Origin: an uncultured Ignavibacteria bacterium
Lineage (GTDB): Bacteria > Bacteroidota > Ignavibacteria > Tepidaquicellales > OLB5
NCBI GenBank assembly: GCA_937873695.1
Contig: CALMYL010000013.1
Location: 89,049-153,048, forward strand
Direction of reading: 5' to 3'
Length of the DNA stretch: 64,000 nt
The notes below the pieces were generated by a model. It was not told the origin of the DNA and ran no database searches. It worked only from the letters and a program-made list of their open reading frames with translations. The number at the start of each line of letters is the position of its first letter. Positions within the stretch are counted from its first letter, which is position 1. Positions 8,915 through 17,811 of this stretch are shown here, in pieces. Both the position numbers and the translations under genes were made by a program.

Positions 8915-10192
8915 ATGAAACAGAAAATTATCGAAAACATCGAAAATCCCCAAGTGCTTGAAAGGCTCTACCGTGAAGATAAGTCCGGGTTTACAAATGA
9001 ATTTATGGGATTGTACCCGGAATTCAAAGATTCACCCCTCGCACAATTCTGGCAAATCAGGCTTCAGGGCGAAATACTTACAGAAGGCAAAGAAGAGGAT
9101 CTGCCGGATACCCAAAACATTACACCTGCCGGAAAATTTGATCTCATTTATACGGTTATCGCGGGCCTGGTATGCGGAACAATTTTTAAAATTCCGCAGA
9201 TATTCGGCATCAACGCCCAGAATTTCATCACGGATAATATCGCTTTTACTGTACTGCCTGCGCTTGCCCTTTTCTATTTGCTGAAATTTGATGCTGAGAG
9301 AAAAAAATATTTTATAATATTTTCAGTCATTTTAACGGGTGTGCTGTATATGAATCTTCTTCCATGGCAGGATGGAAGTCAAACCCGTATGCTTTCAGCG
9401 ATCCATTTTTTGTTCATTATGTGGGTCCTGCTTGGGGCAGCATATGTGAATTTTGATATCTCCTCACGCAGGGCAAGAATGCTCTTCTTAAAACGCAACG
9501 GTGATACATTTGTACTTACCGGGGTTATAATTTGCGCAGGTATGCTGCTTACAATGCTGAGTGTAGCTATGTTTGGGGTAATAAAAGTAAGGATCGATAA
9601 TATTCTTGGTGATTATGTTGTTGTGTACGGACTCGCTTCCGCGCCGCTTGTAGCAAATTATATGATAGAAAGCTCACCCAAAATAATCAACAAAGTTGCC
9701 CCATTTATTTCAAAGCTGTTCACACCTCTTATGCTTATCGTTATGACGGGTTTTTTGATCGCACTGATATTTTTTGCCAAGGATCCGTTCAACAACCGTG
9801 AAGAATTGATAGTCTTTAACGTACTGCTGGGTGCAAATATTGCCGTTATTGTATTTACATTTTCCGGAAATTCAGAGAATCACAAATCAGTTTACAATAA
9901 AATACTGCTTCTGCTTTCCATGGAAGCAATGATAATAAACTCAATCGCGCTTTCTGCAATTGTATACAGACTTTTCTCTTTTGGTGTGAGCCCAAACCGT
10001 ATAGCAGTGCTTGGCGCAAATCTGCTGCTATTTGCAAACCTGATATTGATAACAATTAAGCTTATTCAGTTTGTAAGGAATAAAGCTGCCGCGGAAAATG
10101 TAGAAAATGGTATGACCGTAATGCTGCCTTATTATGCAGTCTGGGCTGTAATTGTTGCCATGTTGATGCCCGTGTTTTTGTGGTTTAAATAG
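8915..10192 (+). CDS. DUF4153-like membrane protein
   Basis: 425 residues. A soluble N-terminal segment (about residues 1-70) carries LYREDKSGFTNEFMGLYPEF and AQFWQIRL, a pattern I associate with the N-terminus of DUF4153 proteins; ten to twelve hydrophobic segments follow. It is shorter than the typical 550-600 aa of that family and lacks the C-terminal soluble domain. It lies 36 bases after the small membrane protein and is co-directional with the other genes of this island. Function unknown. Confidence 0.7.
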   Translation: MKQKIIENIENPQVLERLYREDKSGFTNEFMGLYPEFKDSPLAQFWQIRLQGEILTEGKEEDLPDTQNITPAGKFDLIYTVIAGLVCGTIFKIPQIFGINAQNFITDNIAFTVLPALALFYLLKFDAERKKYFIIFSVILTGVLYMNLLPWQDGSQTRMLSAIHFLFIMWVLLGAAYVNFDISSRRARMLFLKRNGDTFVLTGVIICAGMLLTMLSVAMFGVIKVRIDNILGDYVVVYGLASAPLVANYMIESSPKIINKVAPFISKLFTPLMLIVMTGFLIALIFFAKDPFNNREELIVFNVLLGANIAVIVFTFSGNSENHKSVYNKILLLLSMEAMIINSIALSAIVYRLFSFGVSPNRIAVLGANLLLFANLILITIKLIQFVRNKAAAENVENGMTVMLPYYAVWAVIVAMLMPVFLWFK

Positions 10193-10214
10193 ATAATCTT
10201 AGTAGAAAAGCAAA

Positions 10215-10841
10215 GTGATATTTCCTGAATTCAGAAAAATATTTTGGATTACGAGTACCATTCTTTATGTGACACCTTTTATCTTTAATCTTTTCAATGA
10301 AGACTCACTTATATATTCGTTGGTTTTCTTCGTTATCTATCTTTTTTTGTTTATTATATATTTCTTTACTGAAGACCTGGATCATTATAGACATGTTACT
10401 GTGACGTTGACAATTATTAGTATAGTTGTACATCCTGTATTGTTTATTGCTTCAGATAATGCCGGAAAATTGTTTGCTTTAAAATCCGAAATAAATGATT
10501 TAAATGGATTTGTAGAGATAGTTAAGAATTTTAAAAATGTTGAGTCATTCGATATCGGTTATATTAAAGCCGAGAACAAGCTTAATGATATATTAATATC
10601 TGAAGATAACAATATTTTTGAGAATTTCGGCGCAGATAAAGACTATTACAATAATATTTTAAGCGAAATGAATATTAGAAGAATAGATGTTTTAAGAAAG
10701 GAAGGAAATACAATTTTTATAAAAAAGAAAAATATGCCTGGTTTAGTATATTTTTCAAATCCCAAATTCAAATATTCAGATAAACAATATCGTGAATACA
10801 ACATCAGAATTGATGAAAATTGGTATGTTTATGACTATTAG
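10215..10841 (+). CDS. Membrane-anchored hypothetical protein
   Basis: 208 residues, GTG start at 10215 just 22 bases after the previous stop. Three hydrophobic segments (about 9-27, 33-52, 62-84) are followed by a soluble, Asn/Asp/Lys-rich C-terminal domain of about 120 residues. I recognise no family. Base composition is more AT-rich than the neighbours, like the gene at 8498. It is the last gene of the membrane-protein operon. Confidence 0.65.
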   Translation: MIFPEFRKIFWITSTILYVTPFIFNLFNEDSLIYSLVFFVIYLFLFIIYFFTEDLDHYRHVTVTLTIISIVVHPVLFIASDNAGKLFALKSEINDLNGFVEIVKNFKNVESFDIGYIKAENKLNDILISEDNNIFENFGADKDYYNNILSEMNIRRIDVLRKEGNTIFIKKKNMPGLVYFSNPKFKYSDKQYREYNIRIDENWYVYDY

Positions 10842-10941
10842 TGTAAACCACTTTTTATTTTCATAATAAGCATACTTATATGAATGTGCTGATTAATTTA
10901 ATTTAAATCTATATTTTTGCATAAAGTAAACGGCAAAATAT

Positions 10942-11319
10942 ATGGATTCCACTAAAATACAATCAATCACAATGGGGAGCGTTTACGCTGAAGATTACAG
11001 CGATTCGTTTAGATTCTACAATGGAGTGCTGGGTCTGGATGAATATTCACCAATGGGTGATAAGGCATGTTTTTTTCATATTAATGACGAGCAGGGAATG
11101 TACCTGGAAGGCGGCTATGATGCCCCTGAAGCTGGATTCGATACATCAAAAGTATCATTTACATTCAAGGTCGGCTCCGCCTCCCAAATGTTCGCCAAGC
11201 TCCGGAAAAATGCCATCCGCACAATACAAAAGGAACCCATGAAAATGAATGAAGATACATTCTGGTTCCAGTGTTACGATCCTTCAGGGAATATTGTAGA
11301 GTTTGTTGGCAGCGAGTGA
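10942..11319 (+). CDS. VOC family protein (copy 1)
   Basis: 125-residue single VOC (glyoxalase/bleomycin-resistance/dioxygenase) domain with the paired beta-alpha-beta-beta-beta layout: GSVYAEDYSDSFRFYNGVLGLD in the first half and FWFQCYDPSGNIVEFVGSE at the end, the usual GNxxE terminus. No substrate can be assigned. About half of its residues match the second copy at 11555, so the two arose by an old tandem duplication. A foldback element begins 4 bases after the stop in this copy and 5 bases after in the other. Confidence 0.85.
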   Translation: MDSTKIQSITMGSVYAEDYSDSFRFYNGVLGLDEYSPMGDKACFFHINDEQGMYLEGGYDAPEAGFDTSKVSFTFKVGSASQMFAKLRKNAIRTIQKEPMKMNEDTFWFQCYDPSGNIVEFVGSE

Positions 11320-11323
11320 ACTC

Positions 11324-11417
11324 CTCGTGCCACGAATAGAGGCAAGTTTATATCTGTTTAAAAGGATTTATCAGACTCGTCCAAAAATCATTATAAAAAC
11401 TGGTTTCGTGGCACGAG
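11324..11417. repeat. Foldback (MITE-like) element, copy 1
   Basis: A 94-base element bounded by the 13-bp inverted repeat CTCGTGCCACGAA/TTCGTGGCACGAG. It starts 4 bases after the stop of the first VOC gene. Its right half (from about 11370) is similar in sequence to the element at 11931-12025, so these are two copies of one element and not chance hairpins. No coding capacity. Confidence 0.75.
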
Positions 11418-11554
11418 TATCTTCTAATTGTAACAGTTGTCTGCAAAAAAGCCTTCCGTCTCTTAAAAATTGAGATGTTTATAATTTCTATCCATTCGGT
11501 AACTTCAAGCCTGACGGGCTTTGAAAGTTCTTCCGATAATTAAAACAATATCAT

Positions 11555-11926
11555 ATGGAAAATACAAAGATCAATTCAATCGGTATGGGAAGCATATACG
11601 TAGATGATTTTAAAAAAGCTTATGAGTTTTATAACGGTTTACTCGGACTTGAAGGGCAGCCTGGTGAGAATTCATGTTTCTTTCAGCTCAGTAAAGAACA
11701 GGCTATTTACGTAGAAGGTAAATACAACCCTGTTGCAAAAGATCCTAAATCTGTCAGGTCAGCTGTTACATTCAGGGTAGGATCAGCTGTATCTATGTTT
11801 TCTAAATTAAAGAATTCGGGAGTAGAGTTGATTCAAACTGAACCAATGAAGATGGCTGAAAACATATTCTGGTTCCAGTGTTTTGATCCCGCGGGAAATA
11901 TAGTCGAGTTTTTAGGCGGAGAATGA
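11555..11926 (+). CDS. VOC family protein (copy 2)
   Basis: 123-residue VOC-domain protein paralogous to the one at 10942. GMGSIYVDDFKKAYEFYNGL and IFWFQCFDPAGNIVEF mirror the first copy, as do EPMKM and VGSA. Charged residues at typical metal positions (final Glu) are kept, but function and substrate are unknown. The 235 bases between the two genes hold the first foldback element and no gene. Confidence 0.85.
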   Translation: MENTKINSIGMGSIYVDDFKKAYEFYNGLLGLEGQPGENSCFFQLSKEQAIYVEGKYNPVAKDPKSVRSAVTFRVGSAVSMFSKLKNSGVELIQTEPMKMAENIFWFQCFDPAGNIVEFLGGE

Positions 11927-11930
11927 TTCT

Positions 11931-12025
11931 CTCGTGCCACGAATACAAGTATGTTGGTTTCTGAGTATATACGGATTTTTATACTCGCCCTAAAATCATT
12001 ATAGAAACTGGTTTCGTTGCACGAG
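11931..12025. repeat. Foldback (MITE-like) element, copy 2
   Basis: A 95-base element bounded by CTCGTGCCACGAA and TTCGTTGCACGAG (one mismatch against copy 1). It starts 5 bases after the stop of the second VOC gene. The internal stretch ATCATTAT(A/G)(A)AAACTGG is shared with copy 1, while the left interior has diverged. Confidence 0.75.
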
Positions 12026-12057
12026 TATTTTTTTATATAAACTTACAGTCCACTAAA

Positions 12058-12090
12058 AAACCTGGCAGGTCTTAAAGACCTGCCAGGTTT
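12058..12090. terminator. Long palindrome, possible bidirectional terminator
   Basis: Arms AAACCTGGCAGGTCTT and AAGACCTGCCAGGTTT form a nearly loopless 16-bp stem, with an A-run on the left (12055-12060) and TTT on the right. It lies between the convergent VOC and esterase genes, so it could terminate both. The same CCTGCCAGGT core recurs in degraded form at 21711, so it is also a member of the repeat population. Confidence 0.65.
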
Positions 12091-12142
12091 GGTATTTATG
12101 TTAATCATAATTCCCTCCAATTTGGGGTGGGTTATGGTGGGG

Positions 12143-12877
12143 TCACAATTTCGAATCAATAAAATACGGCAGCATTTTGCGCCATGATGGCCAGTCATGG
12201 GGAATATCATAACCCCACAGGTCAAGCTCATGCTCAATACCTTTTGCATTTAAAACATTACTCAGATTTTTTGAAGCCTCTGGATTTTCGTAGCTGCCTT
12301 GTCCGGTAGTAATATAAATATGTTTTCTTTCCCTTATCTGGTTCAGAATATTCTCATCGCTTAAGTTGCTCAGATAATCAACGGGTGAATTAAAATATAC
12401 GTTCTCATCATAATATCCTTTGGAATAATCCTTCAGGTCATACGAGCCGCTCATGGCAATAGTGCCGGCAAATATATCGGGTCTGCGGAAAAAAGTATTT
12501 GCCGCATGCAGCGCGCCGAAAGAAGCGCCGGTCGTGATAATCTGCACATCATTGCCGCATATCTGCCTGATAAACGGAACTACTTCACTTATAACATATT
12601 CATTGAATTGCTTATGGCGCTCTGATTTGTATTCAGGGTGATTCTCGTCATTCAGCCAGCTCTCGCTGTTAATGCTGTTGATAGATATTGCCCTTACTTT
12701 TCCGTTATTGATATACGGAGTCATTGATTCAATTAAATGAAATCTTTCATACTCAAGGTAATCAGCTGCCGCGGTCGGGAACATTAAAAGCGCGTACTGA
12801 TTTCCTGTACCATATACAACTGTTTCCATTTCCTTGTTCAGGTTTGGACTGAACCATTTATGTATTTCTCTGTGCAT
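12143..12877 (-). CDS. Alpha/beta-hydrolase, putative esterase
   Basis: 244-residue alpha/beta-hydrolase of the esterase-D/putative esterase type (PF00756-like). The nucleophile elbow GASFGALHAA places Ser119, and DIPHDWPSW near the C-terminus supplies His227. There is no signal peptide, so it is likely cytoplasmic. Its substrate is unknown; an arylformamidase role in the nearby kynurenine route is conceivable by position only, since it is transcribed the other way and has no family-specific motif. Confidence 0.8.
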   Translation of the reverse strand: MHREIHKWFSPNLNKEMETVVYGTGNQYALLMFPTAAADYLEYERFHLIESMTPYINNGKVRAISINSINSESWLNDENHPEYKSERHKQFNEYVISEVVPFIRQICGNDVQIITTGASFGALHAANTFFRRPDIFAGTIAMSGSYDLKDYSKGYYDENVYFNSPVDYLSNLSDENILNQIRERKHIYITTGQGSYENPEASKNLSNVLNAKGIEHELDLWGYDIPHDWPSWRKMLPYFIDSKL

Positions 12878-13080
12878 GATATGTTATATTTATGATTTAG
12901 CAATTTTAGGTATGAGTGGCAAAAATACAAATATTTATGAGAAGTAAAAAGTCGATTTACACTAAAAGATTTGGTATAGTTTATAAGAGAACTTATTTTT
13001 ATAATTAAAAAATTCATCCAATAAAAACCACTAAATTTTAACAAAACTGCTGATTTCAGGCGGTTTTTACAGGTAAAATC

Positions 13081-13695
13081 ATGGGCAAAAAAGTAAAAGC
13101 AGAAAAAAACTCCTCTTCAAAGTCCGGCACAACTTCCAAAGAAAAAAACGATAAGAAACTCCGGAAAATATCTGCAGAGATCGCGGAGCTCAGGAAAAAG
13201 TACATTAAGGTCTCGGCTAAACAAGCTAAGTTGGATGTTGCTGATTATGTTCTTAAAGATACCGGTGGCAATGATGTTAAACTTTCGGAAATGTTTGGTG
13301 ATAAAGAAAACCTGATACTTATTCATAACATGGGCAAAGCCTGTTCATACTGCACACTGTGGGCAGATGGTTTCAGCGGGGAAGCTTACTATATAGAAAA
13401 GAAAGCCGCATTTGTGCTTGTATCCCCGGATGCACCGGAGGTGCAGAAGGAATTCGCCGCATCACGCGGATGGAAATTCAGGACATACTCCGCTGCCGGC
13501 ACAACATTCATTGCGGATATGGGCTACTACACCGAAGCCGAAGGCTACTGGCCGGGAGTATCGGTATTCCACAAAGATGCTGAAGGAAAGATAAACAGGG
13601 TATCAAAAGATTACTTCGGACCCGGTGATTTTTATTCCGCGCCATGGCACTTCTTTGATCTTTTACCTGAAACAAAAGAAGATAAGGAGAAATAA
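13081..13695 (+). CDS. DUF899-type thioredoxin-like protein
   Basis: 204 residues. After a Lys/Ser-rich N-terminal tail and a short coiled-coil-like segment (25-50) comes a thioredoxin-like fold with LILIHNMGKACSYCTLWADG; the Cys88-x-x-Cys91 pair sits where a redox motif would be. GPGDFYSAPWHFFDLLPE at the C-terminus is typical of DUF899. Function is not established for the family. The next gene begins 6 bases after its stop, so it is probably the first gene of a DUF899-DinB-HAAO-ACMSD transcription unit. Confidence 0.8.
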   Translation: MGKKVKAEKNSSSKSGTTSKEKNDKKLRKISAEIAELRKKYIKVSAKQAKLDVADYVLKDTGGNDVKLSEMFGDKENLILIHNMGKACSYCTLWADGFSGEAYYIEKKAAFVLVSPDAPEVQKEFAASRGWKFRTYSAAGTTFIADMGYYTEAEGYWPGVSVFHKDAEGKINRVSKDYFGPGDFYSAPWHFFDLLPETKEDKEK

Positions 13696-13701
13696 ATATC
13701 A

Positions 13702-14259
13702 ATGAGCAGTTTACCCAATGAACTCAGGCAAATCAGTGATGAGTTCAGAAATATGAAAATTGGATCCGCTTCATTCCTTGAAAAAGTAAAGGACAGCGAA
13801 TTCAACAAACGCCCTCCGGATGGCGGCTGGTCAATTGCGGAGTGTATTGATCATTTAATTGTTACAGGGGTTGATTACTGTGATATTTTTGAAAAGGGCC
13901 TGAAGAAGCTTGAAGAAAAGAACCTTCGTTATAGCGGTGAAATGAAATTCAGCTGGATTGGCAGCAAATTCATTGCGAATGTTGAGCCGCCGGTGAAGAA
14001 GAAATTCAAATCTCCCGGTAAATGGCAGCCTGATTCAAAAATTAACAAAGCAAAAGCAACAGCAGCGTACCTGCAGCTTCAGGATAGATGGATGGACCTG
14101 GTTGAGAGATCCGCGCCATGGGACCTGACAAAGATCAAACTCCCTTCTCCGGCAGTAAGCTGGATAAAGTTTTCCGCTTTCGTTATACTTGAAGTAAACT
14201 CGGCGCACCAGCGCAGGCATCTTGAACAGGCGAAGAATGTTAAACGAAATTTAAAATAA
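13702..14259 (+). CDS. DinB superfamily protein
   Basis: 185-residue four-helix-bundle protein of the DinB/YfiT group. The helix-1 motif DGGWSIAECIDHLIVTGVDY carries the first metal-type His, and VNSAHQRRHLEQAKNV near the C-terminus carries the second and third (H-x3-H). Such proteins are often metal-dependent thiol transferases or of unknown function. It lies 6 bases after DUF899 and 18 bases before the dioxygenase. Confidence 0.82.
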   Translation: MSSLPNELRQISDEFRNMKIGSASFLEKVKDSEFNKRPPDGGWSIAECIDHLIVTGVDYCDIFEKGLKKLEEKNLRYSGEMKFSWIGSKFIANVEPPVKKKFKSPGKWQPDSKINKAKATAAYLQLQDRWMDLVERSAPWDLTKIKLPSPAVSWIKFSAFVILEVNSAHQRRHLEQAKNVKRNLK

Positions 14260-14277
14260 TTTTAAGGAGTCCATAAT

Positions 14278-14790
14278 ATGTCACTCAGCTCATTTAATTT
14301 CAAACAGTGGATAGAAGAGAACCGTCACCTGCTTAAACCGCCTGTAGGCAACAAATGCATGGTTAACGGCGATCTTATTGTAATGGTGGTAGGCGGACCC
14401 AATTCGCGCAAAGATTACCATTACGAAGAAGGCGCAGAATTTTTCTACCAGGTTGAAGGCGATATTATTGTAAAGGTGATTGAAGACGGCAAACCGAAAG
14501 ATGTTCACATCAAAGAAGGCGAAATGTTCTACCTTCCGCCTAATGTGCCGCATTCACCGCAAAGACCCGCAAATACTATCGGACTTGTAATTGAACGCAA
14601 GCGCGAAGAAAAAGAGCTTGATGCATTCCAGTGGTATTGCGAAAACTGCGGCAACAAGCTATACGAGGAATTCGTTAAGCTTGATGATATCGTAACACAG
14701 CTGCCGCCGATATTCGAAAAATTCTGGGGTGATATGGATAAACGCACCTGCAATAAATGCGGAACAGTAATTCAGCCCCCCTCTAAGTAA
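14278..14790 (+). CDS. nbaC: 3-hydroxyanthranilate 3,4-dioxygenase
   Basis: Cupin Fe(II) dioxygenase that opens the ring of 3-hydroxyanthranilate to 2-amino-3-carboxymuconate semialdehyde (EC 1.13.11.6). Iron ligands are visible as His48, Glu54 and His92, with substrate-binding Arg44 and Arg96 and Glu106, in the spacing known for the bacterial enzyme. The C-terminus has the rubredoxin-like metal site Cys121/Cys124 and Cys158/Cys161 found in bacterial members. Length 170 aa is normal. AAGGAG precedes the ATG. The stop codon shares one base with the ACMSD start (TAATG), so the two steps are translationally coupled. Confidence 0.95.
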   Translation: MSLSSFNFKQWIEENRHLLKPPVGNKCMVNGDLIVMVVGGPNSRKDYHYEEGAEFFYQVEGDIIVKVIEDGKPKDVHIKEGEMFYLPPNVPHSPQRPANTIGLVIERKREEKELDAFQWYCENCGNKLYEEFVKLDDIVTQLPPIFEKFWGDMDKRTCNKCGTVIQPPSK

Positions 14791-15821
14791 TGAAAATAGA
14801 CGTACACACGCACATACTGCCTGAAAACTGGCCGGACCTGAACAAAAAATATGACACCCACGGTTTTGTTACTATTGAGCACCATAAACCATGCTGTGCC
14901 AAAATGATGATAGGTGATAAGGTTTTCCGTGAAATTACCGATAACTCATGGAGCAGCACAAAAAGAATTGCTGAGTGTGATGAACATAATGTTTCAATGC
15001 AGGTACTATCAACCGTACCCGTGATGTTCAATTACTGGGCAAAACCTGAAGCTACTTATGATCTTTCACGGTACTTAAATGATCACATTGCGGGAGTTGT
15101 GCGCGATAACCCTTCAAGGTTTATCGGGCTTGGCACCTTGCCAATGCAGGATACCGGGCTCGCTATCAAAGAGCTTGAACGGTGTACGAAAGAGCTTGGG
15201 CTGGCTGGTATAGAAATCGGTACGCATATTCACGGCAAGAATCTGGATGACGCTGATGTATGCGAGATATTCCGTGCCTGTGAAGAAATGAATGCCGCTG
15301 TATTCGTTCACCCGTGGGATATGCTTGGTAAAGACAGGATGCCGGAATACTGGCTGCCATGGCTTGTTGGTATGCCCGCAGAAACTTCGCTTGCGATATG
15401 CTCAATGATATTTGGCGGTGTGTTTGAAAAGTATAAAAAACTAAGAGTGTGCTTCGCACACGGCGGTGGATCGTTCCCGTTCTCCATCGGGCGAATTGAA
15501 CATGGATTTAACGTAAGACCTGACCTGGTTCAAACAAAAAACAAAGTGAATCCCCGCAACTATTTGGGTAAGTTCTGGCTTGATTCACTTGTTCACGATG
15601 AACTTGCAATGAAGTTCCTTATTGATCTTATTGGCGAAGATTGTATTGTAATGGGATCTGATTATCCGTTCCCTCTGGGCGAGCATGTGCCGGGAAAACT
15701 TATCGAATCAATGGCGGAATTTAACAGCGTTGTAAAAGAGAAGCTGCTGTGGAAAAACGCTGTTGAGTTTTTGGGAGTGACAGAACTGATTCAAAAGATG
15801 TATGGTAAAGTATCATCATAA
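14790..15821 (+). CDS. nbaD: 2-amino-3-carboxymuconate-6-semialdehyde decarboxylase
   Basis: Amidohydrolase-family decarboxylase (ACMSD, EC 4.1.1.45) that removes CO2 from the product of the preceding enzyme and steers the pathway to catabolism and away from quinolinate. Seen: KIDVHTHILPENWPD (metal ligands His6 and His8), FVHPWDM, CFAHGGGSFPFSIGRIEHGF, and MGSDYPFPLGE with the catalytic Asp. 343 aa matches the family. It overlaps the dioxygenase stop by one base. No 2-aminomuconate semialdehyde dehydrogenase gene follows; the downstream gene is convergent and unrelated. Confidence 0.93.
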   Translation: MKIDVHTHILPENWPDLNKKYDTHGFVTIEHHKPCCAKMMIGDKVFREITDNSWSSTKRIAECDEHNVSMQVLSTVPVMFNYWAKPEATYDLSRYLNDHIAGVVRDNPSRFIGLGTLPMQDTGLAIKELERCTKELGLAGIEIGTHIHGKNLDDADVCEIFRACEEMNAAVFVHPWDMLGKDRMPEYWLPWLVGMPAETSLAICSMIFGGVFEKYKKLRVCFAHGGGSFPFSIGRIEHGFNVRPDLVQTKNKVNPRNYLGKFWLDSLVHDELAMKFLIDLIGEDCIVMGSDYPFPLGEHVPGKLIESMAEFNSVVKEKLLWKNAVEFLGVTELIQKMYGKVSS

Positions 15822-15845
15822 ATACAACTAAATATTGTTATACAA

Positions 15846-15873
15846 AGAACAAGGGGTTGTAACCCCTTGTTCT
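15846..15873. repeat. Palindrome AGAACAAGGGGTT-GT-AACCCCTTGTTCT
   Basis: Perfect 13-bp arms between the convergent ACMSD and subtilase genes. It could serve as a terminator in either direction, but it lacks a T-tract and its relatives at 17757 and 17840 lie between co-directional genes, so it is primarily a repeat. Confidence 0.8.
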
Positions 15874-15937
15874 AAAAACTGCATAATTAAGTAGTAAGTT
15901 TTTTTTGCTTTTTCACTTTTTCCTTTTCGCTTTTATC

Positions 15938-17650
15938 TTACTTAACCAGCACCATTTTCTTCATATCACTGTACTTCCCTGACTCAAGTTTATAATAGTA
16001 TATTCCTGAAGCATAATTTCCCGCACTGAACTCAACTTCATATGTACCTGCTGAAACAACTTCATTCACAAGCACTGCTACCTGCTGTCCTGTTGAATTA
16101 TATACTGTGAGTTTTGCATTCACGCCGCCTTTGGCAATATCAAATCTTATCCTTGTAACCGGATTGAACGGGTTCGGGTAGTTCTGCATGAGTTCAAACT
16201 TATCGGGTACATTTGTTGAGATCGGCTCGATGCCTATTACCTGGTTCAATGCTCCGCGTGAATCAATTAGCCCCCATCCGAAATAATTATCAAATCCCGG
16301 TGTATCTTCACTTGCGGGTCCGACCTGGTCACGCGCTGAATTCTTCAATGCATTATAAACATCGTTATAAGTAAGTGAAGGATTCACACTGTAAAGAAGA
16401 GATATTACCCCTGAAGTCATAGGTGTTGCCTGCGAAGTGCCGCACCAATAGCTTGTAGTGTTTGGATTGTTATACACCAGTCCAAGTATCATTTCTCCCG
16501 GTGCAGCAAAATCAATATGCGGACCGTAGCTGCTTCCGCCGCCCCAGCAGAAAGGAACAGCACGGAACATCCTGTTGTTGATAGCGCCAATGGCTATCAC
16601 ATTACTAAGCCCTGCAGGATAATATGTAACATTGTTGTTGTTATTCATCATGCATGCAACCACTATTCTGCCGTTATTGTATGCATAAGTTACAGCATCG
16701 GCAAGTCCCTGGTTATATGATTGTCCCCCTACGCTCATATTCAGCACTTTCGCGCCGTTATCAACAGCGTATGTGATCCCTGAAACAAACCATGAATAAA
16801 AACCTGAATTTGATGAGTTGAGTATTTTTACCGGCATTAGTCTGCAGTTCCAGTTAACACCTGCCATCAATGAGCCATTGTTGCCTTTTGCGCCAACTAT
16901 GCTGCCTACGTTTGTACCGTGTCCCTGGTCATCTGTTGGATCGTTATCGTTATTTGCATAATCATAACCCTGAACAAGTCTGCCGGAAAATTCCGGGTGA
17001 CTCAGCGGCATACCTGAATCCAGGATGGCAACAAGAACATTTGTGCCGGTGGTAATATCCCATGCATTAACAGCATTTATATCACCTCCTGAAGTTCCCG
17101 CAACCCCGTTTATGGTTTGGCCTGTATTGCGCAAACCCCATTGATTTGAAAATGACGGGTCATTTGGAACTACCGATGAATTTTGAGTTGTATTATATCC
17201 GGCAAAATAACCCGCTGAGTATCCTATATGATCAAATACAGCATATTCAACCTGTAGGTTGCGGGAAATATACTCTCGCGCATTTTCAATTGTTGTTATA
17301 CCTGAGTTTATTTCAATAACAAATATTCTTTCAATGCCCCCGGCAAGCGGTGTAAAATCTGCATCCGGTTTAACGGCTTTGATTTTCCTGATATTGCATT
17401 GCTGCATGAAAAGATTAAGTACTGAATTCCTGCTTATCTTCTGTGAGCCTGCTTCGAGACTTTCACTTAAATTCTTTGGCGTGAATTCGCGGGCTTCCCT
17501 GAATAATTCAGTGCCCTGTTTGAATTTTATGATGAGGGTACTATTGCTGTATTCATCAGAGAGCACTGTGGATGCCTGCATAACAGTAAGCAGTAAGAAT
17601 GCAGTGAATATTTTGCTGAACAAATTGGTGAATAGGTATGACGGTTTCAT
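15938..17650 (-). CDS. Secreted subtilisin-like (S8) peptidase with T9SS sorting domain
   Basis: 570-residue exported serine protease. An N-terminal signal segment (about residues 10-30) is followed by a prodomain-like region, then the S8 domain with Asp211 (ILDSGMPLSHPEF), His244 (QGHGTNVGSI) and Ser406 (CGTSQATPMTSGV). The end carries the type A sorting domain (NYPNPFNP at 490-497, final GKYSDMKKMVLVK) that directs type IX secretion and surface anchoring. The ATG has a strong GGAGG upstream. The catalytic triad is complete. It is co-directional with another T9SS substrate upstream, separated by a palindrome-rich gap. Confidence 0.93.
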   Translation of the reverse strand: MKPSYLFTNLFSKIFTAFLLLTVMQASTVLSDEYSNSTLIIKFKQGTELFREAREFTPKNLSESLEAGSQKISRNSVLNLFMQQCNIRKIKAVKPDADFTPLAGGIERIFVIEINSGITTIENAREYISRNLQVEYAVFDHIGYSAGYFAGYNTTQNSSVVPNDPSFSNQWGLRNTGQTINGVAGTSGGDINAVNAWDITTGTNVLVAILDSGMPLSHPEFSGRLVQGYDYANNDNDPTDDQGHGTNVGSIVGAKGNNGSLMAGVNWNCRLMPVKILNSSNSGFYSWFVSGITYAVDNGAKVLNMSVGGQSYNQGLADAVTYAYNNGRIVVACMMNNNNNVTYYPAGLSNVIAIGAINNRMFRAVPFCWGGGSSYGPHIDFAAPGEMILGLVYNNPNTTSYWCGTSQATPMTSGVISLLYSVNPSLTYNDVYNALKNSARDQVGPASEDTPGFDNYFGWGLIDSRGALNQVIGIEPISTNVPDKFELMQNYPNPFNPVTRIRFDIAKGGVNAKLTVYNSTGQQVAVLVNEVVSAGTYEVEFSAGNYASGIYYYKLESGKYSDMKKMVLVK

Positions 17651-17756
17651 TTCACCTCCGGTTTGATGTTATTTGCAGAATAAATTAATGATCAAAAATA
17701 ATAAAATTTTTAAGTTATTGCTTTATCTAAAATTACGGATGAGCGTGTGTGCCTGT

Positions 17757-17790
17757 TCATGAACAAGGGGTTGCAACCCCTTGTTCATGA
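17757..17790. repeat. Perfect 16-bp palindrome with GGGGTTGCAACCCC core
   Basis: TCATGAACAAGGGGTT-GC-AACCCCTTGTTCATGA, perfect over 16 bp per arm. A longer relative of 15846-15873, with flanks extended by TCATG. Confidence 0.85.
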
Positions 17791-17811
17791 AACTCCTTAC
17801 TTTGAAACTCT

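Noticed and set aside
12143..12877. Esterase as the missing arylformamidase (KynB) of the kynurenine route.
   Set aside because: It is transcribed away from the pathway genes and has only generic alpha/beta-hydrolase motifs.
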